Below are positions 55,883-64,000 of a DNA stretch of 64,000 bases, one piece after another. The first letter of the stretch is position 1. Each line of letters begins with the position of its first letter. The position numbers were made by a program, and so were the translations under genes. Source of the stretch: Sphaerotilus hippei (GTDB taxonomy: Bacteria > Pseudomonadota > Gammaproteobacteria > Burkholderiales > Burkholderiaceae_C); NCBI RefSeq assembly GCF_003201595.1, contig NZ_QJJS01000018.1:1-64000 (forward strand). Direction: 5' to 3'. The notes below the pieces were generated by a model. That model saw nothing but the letters and a program-made list of their open reading frames with translations, was not told the origin of the DNA and made no database searches.

Positions 55883-56836
55883 ATGAACCTGCTCGACGCC
55901 ATGCGCTACCTGGTGGCGCTGGAGCAGCAGCGCCATTTCGGCCGCGCGGCCCAGGCCTGCCACATCACCCAGCCGGCGCTGTCGAACGCGCTGCGTGCGC
56001 TCGAGGCCCGCTACGGGGTGACGATCGTGCGCCGGGGGCGGCAGTACGAGGGGCTGACCGAAGAAGGCGAGCGTGTGCTGGCCAGCGCGCACCGGCTGCT
56101 GCACGAGTGCGAGGCGCTGTCGCAGGAGCTGTGTGCCGCGCGTGAGCAGCCCGGCGGTCGCCTCGTGCTCGGCGCGGTGCCGACCGCGATCCCGGTGGCC
56201 ACCCGTTTTGCCGCGCACCTGCACCGCCGCCATCCGGGCCTGCAGCCGGTGGTGCGCTCGTTGAGCTCCCCCGAGATCGAGCAGGGCATCGGCAGCCTGT
56301 CGCTGGACCTGGCCTTCGGTTATGTCGATCGCCCGGGTCGCCAGGGCGACCCGGGCACCGCCCGAGCCGCCGCTCCGCGGGTCGTGGCGCAGTACACCGA
56401 GCACTATTTTTTCCTGACCCGCGCGGGCGCCGACGGGGCCCCCGCTGGCGGGCTGGCCGAGCCCTGGCGCTGGCGCGAGGCCGCCCGCCAGCCGCTGTGC
56501 CTGCTGACCCGGGAGATGCACAACCGCAGCATCATCGACGACGCCTTCGTGCGCGCGGGGGCGGCGGTGCAGCCGGTGATGGAGACCAATTCGGTGCTGG
56601 CGCTGCTGCTGGCGGTGCAGTCGGGCGAACTGTGCAGCGTCGTGCCCGGCTCGCTCGCGGCGCTGGTGCTGCAGCACGCGGGGCTGGCGCTGCATCCGCT
56701 GATCGAGCCCGAGCAGACCACGCCGGTGGGCCTGATGGTGCCGGCGCTGGCCCGGCTGTCGCTGGCCCAGGAGGCGGCGATCGCGCTGGCCATCGGCGGG
56801 GACTGGCGCAACGAGTTCTCTCGACCGGCGGCCTGA
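55883..56836 (+). CDS. LysR-type regulator of formate dehydrogenase
   Basis: 317 aa. N-terminal winged helix (about 1-60: FGRAAQACHITQPALSNALRALEARYG) and a LysR effector-binding domain with two lobes. It lies directly upstream of fdsGBAD in the same direction, with an operator and promoter between them, so it probably controls that operon in response to formate or a related signal. This position is common for Fds clusters. Confidence 0.88.
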   Translation: MNLLDAMRYLVALEQQRHFGRAAQACHITQPALSNALRALEARYGVTIVRRGRQYEGLTEEGERVLASAHRLLHECEALSQELCAAREQPGGRLVLGAVPTAIPVATRFAAHLHRRHPGLQPVVRSLSSPEIEQGIGSLSLDLAFGYVDRPGRQGDPGTARAAAPRVVAQYTEHYFFLTRAGADGAPAGGLAEPWRWREAARQPLCLLTREMHNRSIIDDAFVRAGAAVQPVMETNSVLALLLAVQSGELCSVVPGSLAALVLQHAGLALHPLIEPEQTTPVGLMVPALARLSLAQEAAIALAIGGDWRNEFSRPAA

Positions 56837-56857
56837 AGGGCGCTGTTGCGCTGCAGC

Positions 56858-56889
56858 ATTCAAGGATTGAATCGACCCGTTTCCCGATT
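56858..56889. promoter_or_regulatory. LysR-type operator of the fds operon
   Basis: A perfect 15-bp palindrome ATTCAAGGATTGAAT (56858-56872) contains the T-N11-A core expected of LysR proteins. A second, weaker pair AATCG...CGATT follows (56870-56874, 56885-56889). Relative to the start predicted from the -10, the first box is centred near -64 and the second near -50, the classic recognition and activation positions. Confidence 0.65.
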
Positions 56890-56892
56890 CCA

Positions 56893-56922
56893 TTGGACGC
56901 CGCCGGCCGGCCGGCCGATAGT
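56893..56922 (+). promoter_or_regulatory. Promoter of fdsGBAD
   Basis: TTGGAC (56893-56898), 18-nt spacer, GATAGT (56917-56922). Start expected near 56929, about 24 nt before the fdsG ATG. Weak hexamers fit an activator-dependent promoter. Confidence 0.5.
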
Positions 56923-56952
56923 GGCCGCCTGAAAAGACAGAGGAGACCGGTG

Positions 56953-57522
56953 ATGCCCAGCACCCCCCAGCAGCACGCACCGCAGCGGCGCCCCGGCGCC
57001 GTGGCCGTGCCCGACGGCACCGACCCGGCCGGTGCGCTCGATCCGGCCCATGCCGAGGTCGTCGACGCGGTGCTCGCGGCGTGTGCCGGGCTGGAAGGCC
57101 CGCTGCTGCCCATCCTGCACGGCATCCAGGACCGGCTCGGCCATGTGCCGCCGGCCGCGCTGCCGCGCATCGCCCGGGCGCTGCACCTGTCGCGCGCCGA
57201 GGTGCACGGGGTCGTCTCCTATTACCACCACTTCCGCAGCCGCCCGCCGGGGCGCCGGGTCGTGCAGGTCTGCCGTGCCGAGGCCTGCCGCTCGATGGGC
57301 GCCGAGGCGCTGCTGGCGCAGGCCCGCCAGACGCTGGGCTGCAGCGAGGCCGAGCCGACCAGCGCCTGCGGTGGCCACACGGTCGAGGCGGCCTACTGCC
57401 TGGGCCTGTGCGCGATGTCGCCGGCGCTGGTGATCGATGGCCAGCCCCATGCCCGCATGACACCGCAGCGCCTGGACACGCTGCTGGCCGTGGCCCCCGC
57501 GGCCGAAGGAGCGCCCGCATGA
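56953..57522 (+). CDS. fdsG: NAD-dependent formate dehydrogenase gamma subunit
   Basis: 189 aa, homologous to NuoE. A thioredoxin-like fold with a 2Fe-2S site from CRAEACRSMG and CLGLCAMSP. It passes electrons within the FdsABG complex. AGGAGA lies 7 nt before the ATG. The stop overlaps fdsB by 4 nt. The N-terminal 40 residues are a disordered Pro/Ala-rich extension. Confidence 0.92.
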   Translation: MPSTPQQHAPQRRPGAVAVPDGTDPAGALDPAHAEVVDAVLAACAGLEGPLLPILHGIQDRLGHVPPAALPRIARALHLSRAEVHGVVSYYHHFRSRPPGRRVVQVCRAEACRSMGAEALLAQARQTLGCSEAEPTSACGGHTVEAAYCLGLCAMSPALVIDGQPHARMTPQRLDTLLAVAPAAEGAPA

Positions 57523-59108
57523 GCCTCACCCTCCACGTTCCGCGCGACAGTGCCGCGCTGGCCGTCGGCGCCGATGCCGTCGCCGAGGCCCTGCGCGCGC
57601 AGGCGCTGGCCCACGGCCTCGAGGCCCGCGTGATCCGCAACGGCTCGCGCGGCCTGCTCTGGCTGGAGACCCTGGTCGAGGTGACGACCCCGCAGGGCCG
57701 GGTCGCCTACGGTCCTGTCGCGCCGCAGGACGTGCCCGGCCTGTGGCCGGCGCTGGTGGCCGAAGCGGGCGGCCAGGACGGCAGCCACCCGCTGCGCCAG
57801 GGCGTGACCGAGCAGATCCCTTACCTGGCCCTGCAGGAGCGCCTGACCTTCCGCCGCGTCGGCCTGACCGATCCGCTGTCGCTGGCCGACTACGAGGCCC
57901 ACGAGGGCTGGGCCGGCCTGAAGGCGGCGCTGGCGATGGCCCCGCCGGACATCCTGCACGAGGTCACCCATTCCGGCCTGCGCGGCCGCGGCGGAGCGGC
58001 CTTTCCGGCGGGCATCAAGTGGAAGACGGTGGCCGGGGCCGCCAGCGAGCGCAAGTACGTCGTCTGCAATGCCGACGAGGGCGACTCCGGCACCTTCGCC
58101 GACCGCATGGTGATGGAGGGCGATCCGTTCATGCTGATCGAGGGCATGGCGATCGCCGCGCTGGCCGTCGGTGCCGAACGAGGCTACGTCTATGTGCGCT
58201 CCGAGTATCCACACGCCGTGGCCACGCTGGCCGAGGCCATCGCGCAGGCCACCGCCGCGGGCTGGATCGGCGAGCGCATCGGGGGGACGGACCGGTCCTT
58301 CCACCTCGAGGTGCGCATGGGCGCGGGCTCCTACGTCTGCGGCGAGGAGACCGCGATGCTCGAGAGCCTGGAAGGCCGGCGCGGCATCGTGCGCGCCAAG
58401 CCGCCGCTGCCGGCGCTGCAGGGCCTGTTCGGCCAGCCCACGGTCATCAACAACGTGCTGACCTTCGCCGCCGTGCCGCTGATCCTCGCCCGTGGTGGCG
58501 CGTTCTACCGCCATTTCGGCGTCGGCCGCTCGCACGGCACGCTGCCCTTCCAGCTGGCGGGCAACATCCGCCGCGGCGGACTGGTCGAGAAGGCCTTCGG
58601 GCTGACGCTGCGCGAACTGCTGCACGGCTTCGGTGGCGGCACCGCCAGCGGGCGGCCGATCAAGGCGGTGCAGGTGGGCGGCCCGCTGGGCGCCTACGTG
58701 CCCGAATCGCAGTGGGACGTGCCGCTCGACTACGAGGCCTACGCCGCCATCGGCGCGGTGGTCGGCCACGGCGGCCTGGTGGTGCACGACGACACCGCCG
58801 ATCTGGCCGGCCTGGCCCGCTACGCGATGGAGTTCTGCGCGCTGGAGAGCTGCGGCAAGTGCACGCCCTGCCGCATCGGCTCCACGCGTGGGGTCGAGGT
58901 GATCGACCGCATCGGCGCGGCCCGCCACCAGCCGCAGGTCCGCGAGCAGCAGGTCCTGCTGCTGCGGGACCTGTGCGACACGATGCTCGGCGGCAGCCTG
59001 TGCGCGATGGGCGGCATGACGCCTTATCCGGTGCTGTCGGCGCTGAACCACTACCCGGCCGACTTCGGCCTGGCGCCCGCCGAGGCCGCAGCGCCCGCGG
59101 CCCACTGA
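57519..59108 (+). CDS. fdsB: NAD-dependent formate dehydrogenase beta subunit
   Basis: 529 aa, homologous to NuoF. N-terminal NuoE-like extension, then FMN/NAD sites (GLRGRGGAAFPAGIKW; NADEGDSGTFADR) and a 4Fe-4S site ESCGKCTPCRIG near residue 450. It reduces NAD+ with electrons from formate. ATGA overlap with fdsG; 10 nt before fdsA. Confidence 0.94.
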   Translation: MSLTLHVPRDSAALAVGADAVAEALRAQALAHGLEARVIRNGSRGLLWLETLVEVTTPQGRVAYGPVAPQDVPGLWPALVAEAGGQDGSHPLRQGVTEQIPYLALQERLTFRRVGLTDPLSLADYEAHEGWAGLKAALAMAPPDILHEVTHSGLRGRGGAAFPAGIKWKTVAGAASERKYVVCNADEGDSGTFADRMVMEGDPFMLIEGMAIAALAVGAERGYVYVRSEYPHAVATLAEAIAQATAAGWIGERIGGTDRSFHLEVRMGAGSYVCGEETAMLESLEGRRGIVRAKPPLPALQGLFGQPTVINNVLTFAAVPLILARGGAFYRHFGVGRSHGTLPFQLAGNIRRGGLVEKAFGLTLRELLHGFGGGTASGRPIKAVQVGGPLGAYVPESQWDVPLDYEAYAAIGAVVGHGGLVVHDDTADLAGLARYAMEFCALESCGKCTPCRIGSTRGVEVIDRIGAARHQPQVREQQVLLLRDLCDTMLGGSLCAMGGMTPYPVLSALNHYPADFGLAPAEAAAPAAH

Positions 59109-59118
59109 GGAGAACGCC

Positions 59119-62055
59119 ATGAACGCTCCCGCCCGCCCGATCCATTTCCATCCCGTGCGTCCGCGCACGGCGACGTGCCACGACGTCGACCACGGCACGC
59201 CCGCCAGCACCTCGAGCGAGTCGCTCACGCTGACCATCGACGGCTTCGAGGTCACCGTGCCCCGGGGCACCTCGCTGATGCGCGCGGCGGTCGATGCCGG
59301 CATCCAGGTGCCCAGGCTCTGCGCCACCGACAGCCTGGAGCCCTTCGGCTCCTGCCGGCTGTGCCTGGTCGAGATCGACGGCCGGCGCGGTTACCCGGCC
59401 TCGTGCACCACGCCGGCCGAGGCCGGCATGAACGTGCGCACTCAGAGCCCGAAGCTGCAGGACCTGCGCAAGGGCGTGATGGAGCTCTACATCAGCGACC
59501 ACCCGCTGGACTGCCTGACCTGCGCGGCCAACGGCGACTGCGAGCTGCAGGACATGGCGGGGGTGGTCGGCCTGCGCAACGTGAGGTATGGCGTCGGCGA
59601 AACCGCGGTGGCGGGCATCACCGGCCGGCACCACCTGGCGCACGCCAAGGACGAGTCGAACCCGTATTTCACCTACGACCCGAGCAAGTGCATCGTCTGC
59701 AACCGCTGCGTGCGCGCCTGCGAGGAGACACAAGGCAGCTTCGCGCTGACCCTCTCCGGCCGCGGCTTCGAGTCGCGCGTGTCGGCCGGCATGGACGAGC
59801 CGTTCATGCAGAGCGAATGCGTCAGCTGCGGTGCCTGCGTGCAGGCCTGCCCGACCGCGACGCTGACCGAGAAGACCGTCATCGAGCTCGGCCAGCCCGA
59901 GCACGCCATCATCACCACCTGCGCCTACTGCGGCGTGGGCTGCGGCTTCAAGGCCGAGATGAAGGGCACCCAGGTCGTGCGCATGACCCCCTGGAAGGAC
60001 GGCAAGGCCAACGAGGGCCACAGCTGCATCAAGGGCCGCTTCGCCTGGGGCTACGCGACCCACAAGGACCGCCTGACGAAGCCGATGATCCGCGAGAAGA
60101 TCACCGACCCGTGGCGCGAGGTGAGCTGGGACGAGGCGCTGGACCACGCGGCCGGCGAGTTCCGCCGCATCCAGGGCACCTACGGGCGCGATGCGGTCGG
60201 CGGCATCACGTCGAGCCGCTGCACCAACGAGGAGACCTACCTCGTGCAGAAGCTGATCCGCGCGGCCTTCGGCACCAACAACGTCGACACCTGCGCCCGC
60301 GTCTGCCACAGCCCGACCGGCTACGGCCTGGGCCAGACCTTCGGCACCTCGGCGGGCACGCAGACCTTCAAGTCGGTCGAGCACAGCGACGTGGTGATGG
60401 TCATCGGCGCCAACCCGAGCGAAGGCCATCCGGTCTTCGCCTCGCGCCTGAAGAAGCGCCTGCGCCAGGGGGCCAGGCTGATCGTGATCGATCCGCGCCG
60501 CATCGAGCTGGTCGACAGCCCGCATGTGCACGCCGACCACCACCTGCAGCTCAGGCCCGGCACCAATGTGGCGGTGATCAGCGCGCTGGCGCACGTGATC
60601 GTCACCGAAGGGCTGGTCGACGAGGCCTATGTCGCCGAGCGCTGCGACCCGAAGAGCTTCGCCCAGTGGCGCGACTTCGTCGCCCGCCCCGAGAACTCGC
60701 CCGAGGCGATGGCCGAGGTCTGCGGCGTGCCGGCCGAGCAGCTGCGCGGCGCTGCGCGGCTCTACGCCCGCCGGGGCAACAGCGCGATCTACTACGGGCT
60801 GGGCGTGACCGAGCACGCGCAGGGCTCGACCATGGTCATCGGCATCGCCAACCTCGCGATGGCCACCGGCAACGTCGGCCGCGAAGGGGTGGGCGTCAAC
60901 CCGCTGCGCGGCCAGAACAATGTGCAGGGCAGCTGCGACATGGGCAGCTTCCCGCACGAGCTGCCCGGCTACCGCCACATCTCCGACACGACGGTGCGCA
61001 CGCAGTTCGACGCCGCCTGGGGCGTGACGCTGAACCCGGAGCCGGGCCTGCGCATCCCCAACATGCTCGATGCCGCGCTGGAAGGCAGCTTCAAGGCGCT
61101 CTACGTGCAGGGCGAGGACCCGGCGCAGTCCGACCCCGACACCCGCCACGTCGCCGCCGCGCTGTCGGCGATGGAGTGCGTGGTGGTGCAGGACCTCTTC
61201 CTCAACGAGACCGCCAAGTACGCTCACGTCTTCCTGCCGGGCGCGTCCTTCCTGGAGAAGGACGGCACCTTCACCAACGCCGAGCGCCGCATCAGCCGGG
61301 TGCGCCAGGTCATGCCGCCGCTGGCCGGCCTGGCCGACTGGCAGGTGACGCAGAAGTTCGCCAACGCGCTGGGCTACCCGATGCACTACGAACATCCCGA
61401 GCAGATCATGGCCGAGATCGCGGCGCTGACGCCGAGCTTCGCCGGCGTCAGCTACGAGAAGATCGAGCGGCTGGGCAGCGTGCAGTGGCCCTGCAACGAC
61501 GACACCGCCGAGGCCGGCACGCCGATCATGCACGTCGACCACTTCGTGCGCGGCCAGGGCCGTTTCCTGATCACGCAGTACGTGGCCACCGACGAGAAGG
61601 TCACGCGCCGCTTCCCGCTGATCCTCACCACCGGTCGGGTGCTGAGCCAGTACAACGTCGGCGCCCAGACCCGGCGCACCGACAACAGCCGCTGGCACGA
61701 GGAGGACCGCCTCGAGATCCACCCGCACGATGCCCAGGAGCGTGGCATCCAGGACGGTGACTGGGTCGGCATCGGCAGCCGCTCGGGCGACACCGTGCTG
61801 CGCGCCGACGTGACCGAGCGGGTCCAGCCCGGCGTGGTCTACACCACCTTCCACTTCCCCGAGTCGGGGGCCAACGTCATCACCACCGACTCCTCGGACT
61901 GGGCCACCAACTGCCCCGAGTACAAGGTCACGGCGGTGCAGGTCAGCAAGGTGAGCCAGCTCAGCGGCTGGCAGCAGGACTTCGCCACGTTCAGCCGCGA
62001 GCAGCAGGACCTGCTCGCCCGGGCCCGCGCGGCCGAGCCGGAGGTCGCCAAGTGA
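59119..62055 (+). CDS. fdsA: NAD-dependent formate dehydrogenase alpha subunit (Mo)
   Basis: 978 aa. N-terminal 2Fe-2S ferredoxin domain (about 35-110), a His-Cys3 cluster (HPLDCLTCAANGDC), two 4Fe-4S sets (CIVCNRCVRAC; CVSCGACVQAC), another 4Fe-4S (CAYCGVGC), then the bis-MGD molybdopterin domain. The Mo-ligating Cys is in ARVCHSPTGYGL (about 395). Oxidises formate to CO2. AGGAG before the ATG. Confidence 0.96.
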   Translation: MNAPARPIHFHPVRPRTATCHDVDHGTPASTSSESLTLTIDGFEVTVPRGTSLMRAAVDAGIQVPRLCATDSLEPFGSCRLCLVEIDGRRGYPASCTTPAEAGMNVRTQSPKLQDLRKGVMELYISDHPLDCLTCAANGDCELQDMAGVVGLRNVRYGVGETAVAGITGRHHLAHAKDESNPYFTYDPSKCIVCNRCVRACEETQGSFALTLSGRGFESRVSAGMDEPFMQSECVSCGACVQACPTATLTEKTVIELGQPEHAIITTCAYCGVGCGFKAEMKGTQVVRMTPWKDGKANEGHSCIKGRFAWGYATHKDRLTKPMIREKITDPWREVSWDEALDHAAGEFRRIQGTYGRDAVGGITSSRCTNEETYLVQKLIRAAFGTNNVDTCARVCHSPTGYGLGQTFGTSAGTQTFKSVEHSDVVMVIGANPSEGHPVFASRLKKRLRQGARLIVIDPRRIELVDSPHVHADHHLQLRPGTNVAVISALAHVIVTEGLVDEAYVAERCDPKSFAQWRDFVARPENSPEAMAEVCGVPAEQLRGAARLYARRGNSAIYYGLGVTEHAQGSTMVIGIANLAMATGNVGREGVGVNPLRGQNNVQGSCDMGSFPHELPGYRHISDTTVRTQFDAAWGVTLNPEPGLRIPNMLDAALEGSFKALYVQGEDPAQSDPDTRHVAAALSAMECVVVQDLFLNETAKYAHVFLPGASFLEKDGTFTNAERRISRVRQVMPPLAGLADWQVTQKFANALGYPMHYEHPEQIMAEIAALTPSFAGVSYEKIERLGSVQWPCNDDTAEAGTPIMHVDHFVRGQGRFLITQYVATDEKVTRRFPLILTTGRVLSQYNVGAQTRRTDNSRWHEEDRLEIHPHDAQERGIQDGDWVGIGSRSGDTVLRADVTERVQPGVVYTTFHFPESGANVITTDSSDWATNCPEYKVTAVQVSKVSQLSGWQQDFATFSREQQDLLARARAAEPEVAK

Positions 62056-62336
62056 CGGACCCCGACGACGTGCACCACGACCCGGACCTCACCCTGGTCC
62101 GGCTGGCCAACCGCATCGGCGACTTCTTCGCCTCCTTCCCCGACCACGAGGAGGCGATCGACGGCGTCACCCAGCACCTGCGCAAGTTCTGGGAGCCCCG
62201 CATGCGCCGCCGCCTCTACGCCTACCTGGACGGCCCGGCCGGCGGGGCCGGGCTGAGCGATCTGGTGCGCGAGGCGGTGATCCGCGCCCGCGGCATCCTG
62301 GCCCCCGCCGACCGGGAGCCGTCGCTGCCTCGCTGA
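62052..62336 (+). CDS. fdsD: Formate dehydrogenase delta subunit
   Basis: 94 aa. A small conserved accessory subunit (LVRLANRIGDFFASFPDHEEA, HLRKFWEPRMRRRLYAYL). GTG start overlaps the fdsA stop (GTGA). Its usual partner fdsC (FdhD-like sulfurase) is not in this operon. Confidence 0.9.
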   Translation: MTDPDDVHHDPDLTLVRLANRIGDFFASFPDHEEAIDGVTQHLRKFWEPRMRRRLYAYLDGPAGGAGLSDLVREAVIRARGILAPADREPSLPR

Positions 62337-62364
62337 CTTCGCCAGCCTCCGTCCGTGACACCCC

Positions 62365-62387
62365 GCCCGGCATGACCGGGCTTTTTT
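62365..62387 (+). terminator. Rho-independent terminator of the fds operon
   Basis: GCCCGG-CATGA-CCGGGC followed by six T. Lies 28 nt past fdsD. Confidence 0.88.
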
Positions 62388-62620
62388 GCGCCCGAAAGAC
62401 CGGCACCCCCGCAAATGGTTGTTTTATTGCGCTGCTGCTGCAAGGTGATGGAACGGTGCGAAATGTCACGAATTGCTCGGTATCCTGAGATACAAATGAA
62501 CACATCCGGTACGGGTACCCATTCCAACGACAGGGCTCGGCCGAAGTGATCGGGTGCCCTCGCACATGTCGTGGAGCGGGTCGCCGAGGTCGTGTCGTTC
62601 AGGGTGAGGGGGGAGATCCA

Positions 62621-63700
62621 ATGCGCGTCAGCGTCGTCATCGACAACTACAACTATGAGCAGTTCATCGCCCAGGCGATCGAATCCGCGCTGGCCCAGAC
62701 CCACGACGATGTCGAGGTCATCGTCATCGACGATGGTTCCCGCGACGGGTCGATGGAGGTGGTGCGGCGTTATGCCGACCGGGTCAGGATCCACGAGAAG
62801 CCCAACGGCGGACAGGCGTCGGCCTACAACCTCGGCGTGACGCTGGTGAGCGGCGAGCTGGTGATGTACCTGGATGCGGACGACTGGCTCTACCCCGGGG
62901 CCGTGGCGGCCCTGGTGGCGGCCTGGCGCCCGGGCGTGAGCAAGCTGCAGTTCCGCATGGACATGGTCGATGACCAGGGCCGGCCGACCGGCCGGCGCCT
63001 GCCCACCGACCTGCACGACCGCGACGCGCTCGAGCGGGTGAGCCGCTTCGGCTCCTACGGCTCGCCGCCGGGGTCGGGCAATGCCTACCACGTCGACTAC
63101 CTGCGCCAGGTGCTGCCGATGGACGAGGGGCCGTGGCGCATCGGTGCCGATTCGGTGCCGATCCTGCTGGCACCGGCCTATGGCGACATCGTGTCGCTGG
63201 CTGAACCCCAGGGGGCCTACCGCGTGCACCGCAGCGCCGATGACCGCTCGCTGATCTTCAACAACTCGCCCACCGGACTGCGCTCCGAGTACGAACGCAT
63301 GCAGAGCGCCAAGGTCATGGTCGAGGCCGGCCTCGACCGGGCCGGCGTGGCTCGCCAGCATCCGCTGCTGCTGGCGCCCTGGGAGGTCCGCACGCTCGTG
63401 CTGTGCCTGCGTTTTGGCGGTGATGCGCTGGCGCAGCAGATCGGCCGTGACCATCCGCGGCTGTGGCCGCTGCTGCTCGATTCCATCCGCCAGTGGCCCT
63501 CGCTGTCGCTGGCGCGCAAGGCCGTGCTGGGCACCTGGGTGCTGGGGGTCGCCTTCCTGCCGATGTCGATGGCCTTCGAGGTCGCCCGACTGCATCGCAA
63601 GCGCGCCGGTGCGCTGGTGCGCCGCCGTCCGGCCGCCCCGGCCGTGACCGCCGGGCACCACGCCCTGATCGACACCCCCAGCGTGACCCGGCGGACCTGA
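62621..63700 (+). CDS. Family 2 glycosyltransferase
   Basis: 359 aa. GT-A fold with VSVVIDNYNYEQFIAQAIESAL split at the start, DDGSRDGS, and the metal/nucleotide motif DADDW (about 86-90). C-terminal membrane-associated or disordered tail rich in Arg. GGGGAGA precedes the ATG. First gene of what looks like a polysaccharide/sugar locus running off the right edge; the acceptor is unknown. Confidence 0.85.
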   Translation: MRVSVVIDNYNYEQFIAQAIESALAQTHDDVEVIVIDDGSRDGSMEVVRRYADRVRIHEKPNGGQASAYNLGVTLVSGELVMYLDADDWLYPGAVAALVAAWRPGVSKLQFRMDMVDDQGRPTGRRLPTDLHDRDALERVSRFGSYGSPPGSGNAYHVDYLRQVLPMDEGPWRIGADSVPILLAPAYGDIVSLAEPQGAYRVHRSADDRSLIFNNSPTGLRSEYERMQSAKVMVEAGLDRAGVARQHPLLLAPWEVRTLVLCLRFGGDALAQQIGRDHPRLWPLLLDSIRQWPSLSLARKAVLGTWVLGVAFLPMSMAFEVARLHRKRAGALVRRRPAAPAVTAGHHALIDTPSVTRRT

Positions 63701-63705
63701 ACGCC

Positions 63706-64000
63706 ATGACCACCAATCCCGTGCTGCCGCCGAAGGCGCCCATCTACGTCACCCAGCCCTTCCTGCCGCCGCTCGAGGAGTTCATGCCCTCGCTGCGGGC
63801 GATCTGGGATGCCAAGGTGCTCACCAACGGCGGTCCGTTCCACCAGCGCCTGGAGTCGGCGCTGGCCGAGTACCTGGGGGTCAGGCACATCGCCCTGTTC
63901 ACCAACGGCACGCTCGGCCTGCTGACGGCGCTGCAGACCCTGAGGGTGTCGGGCGAAGTCATCACCACGCCGTACTCGTTCGCGGCCACGGCCCATTCGC
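63706..64000 (+). CDS. DegT/DnrJ-type sugar aminotransferase, N-terminal part
   Basis: 98 residues visible, incomplete at the right edge. IYVTQPFLPPLEEF, LTNGGPFHQRLE and HIALFTNGTLGLLTAL are typical of PLP-dependent nucleotide-sugar aminotransferases (WecE/DegT family), with TTPYSFAATAHS further on. Starts 5 nt after the glycosyltransferase. Suggests an amino-sugar in a surface glycan. Confidence 0.85.
   Translation, partial: MTTNPVLPPKAPIYVTQPFLPPLEEFMPSLRAIWDAKVLTNGGPFHQRLESALAEYLGVRHIALFTNGTLGLLTALQTLRVSGEVITTPYSFAATAHS

Overview
The window is high-GC bacterial chromosome with dense, tightly packed genes. Many neighbours overlap by 1-4 nt or converge with 4-9 nt between stops. The gene set points to Betaproteobacteria, order Burkholderiales, most like the Leptothrix/Sphaerotilus/Rubrivivax group: DUF3460, DUF3567 and DUF3108 proteins, a PhaM-type granule protein, a two-piece MetH, rplU-rpmA-obgE-proB, and NAD-linked fdsGBAD formate dehydrogenase. 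The genus is inferred. I see no insertion sequence, prophage, CRISPR array, integrase or rRNA. One tRNA (Pro, CGG anticodon) is present.

Layout. 1-50: 5' end of a leftward exported protein. 51-863: no credible gene. 864-994: tRNA-Pro and its terminator. 1.0-5.3 kb: ispB facing rplU-rpmA-obgE-proB. 5.5-9.6 kb: an exopolysaccharide-type yjb locus (yjbE-like, yjbF-like, and one ORF joining YjbG/GfcC and YjbH). 9.7-14.6 kb: MetH in two ORFs with an opposite-strand lipoprotein gene between them, then DUF3567. 14.8-19.2 kb: DUF3108, FAH-family, PhaM-like and FIST genes. 19.5-23.4 kb: glycolate oxidase glcDEF. 23.5-28.9 kb: a degenerate GGDEF protein, a PepSY/response regulator/histidine kinase operon, and the divergent SHP/diheme cytochrome c/cytochrome b operon.

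28.9-36.6 kb is the most unusual part. A caspase-like protease gene sits in front of a TIR-TM-repeat gene, and behind them lies a LysM-FecR gene overlapping a CHASE2-PAS-GGDEF-EAL gene. 36.9-44.1 kb is mostly housekeeping and transport: scpA, DUF3460, CYTH-CHAD, SulP, psd, IMPACT and bestrophin. 44.3-47.1 kb holds a renalase-like oxidoreductase, a DUF2256 protein and a cryptochrome/photolyase homologue whose antenna-type domain appears to lie after, not before, the FAD domain. 47.1-55.5 kb: metG, a ferredoxin, a 7TM-GGDEF protein, a lipase-like lipoprotein, an OmpW porin, apbC and an orphan lipoprotein. 55.9-62.3 kb: a LysR regulator and fdsGBAD, with a good LysR-type operator and promoter. 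62.6-64.0 kb: the start of a sugar/polysaccharide locus (GT2 glycosyltransferase, DegT aminotransferase).

Themes. Surface polysaccharide genes occur at both ends of the window. Four genes carry c-di-GMP-type domains. Two c-type cytochromes plus a b-type cytochrome form a small electron-transfer chain under probable two-component control. The two best candidates for new biology are the caspase-TIR pair and the apparently circularly permuted cryptochrome.
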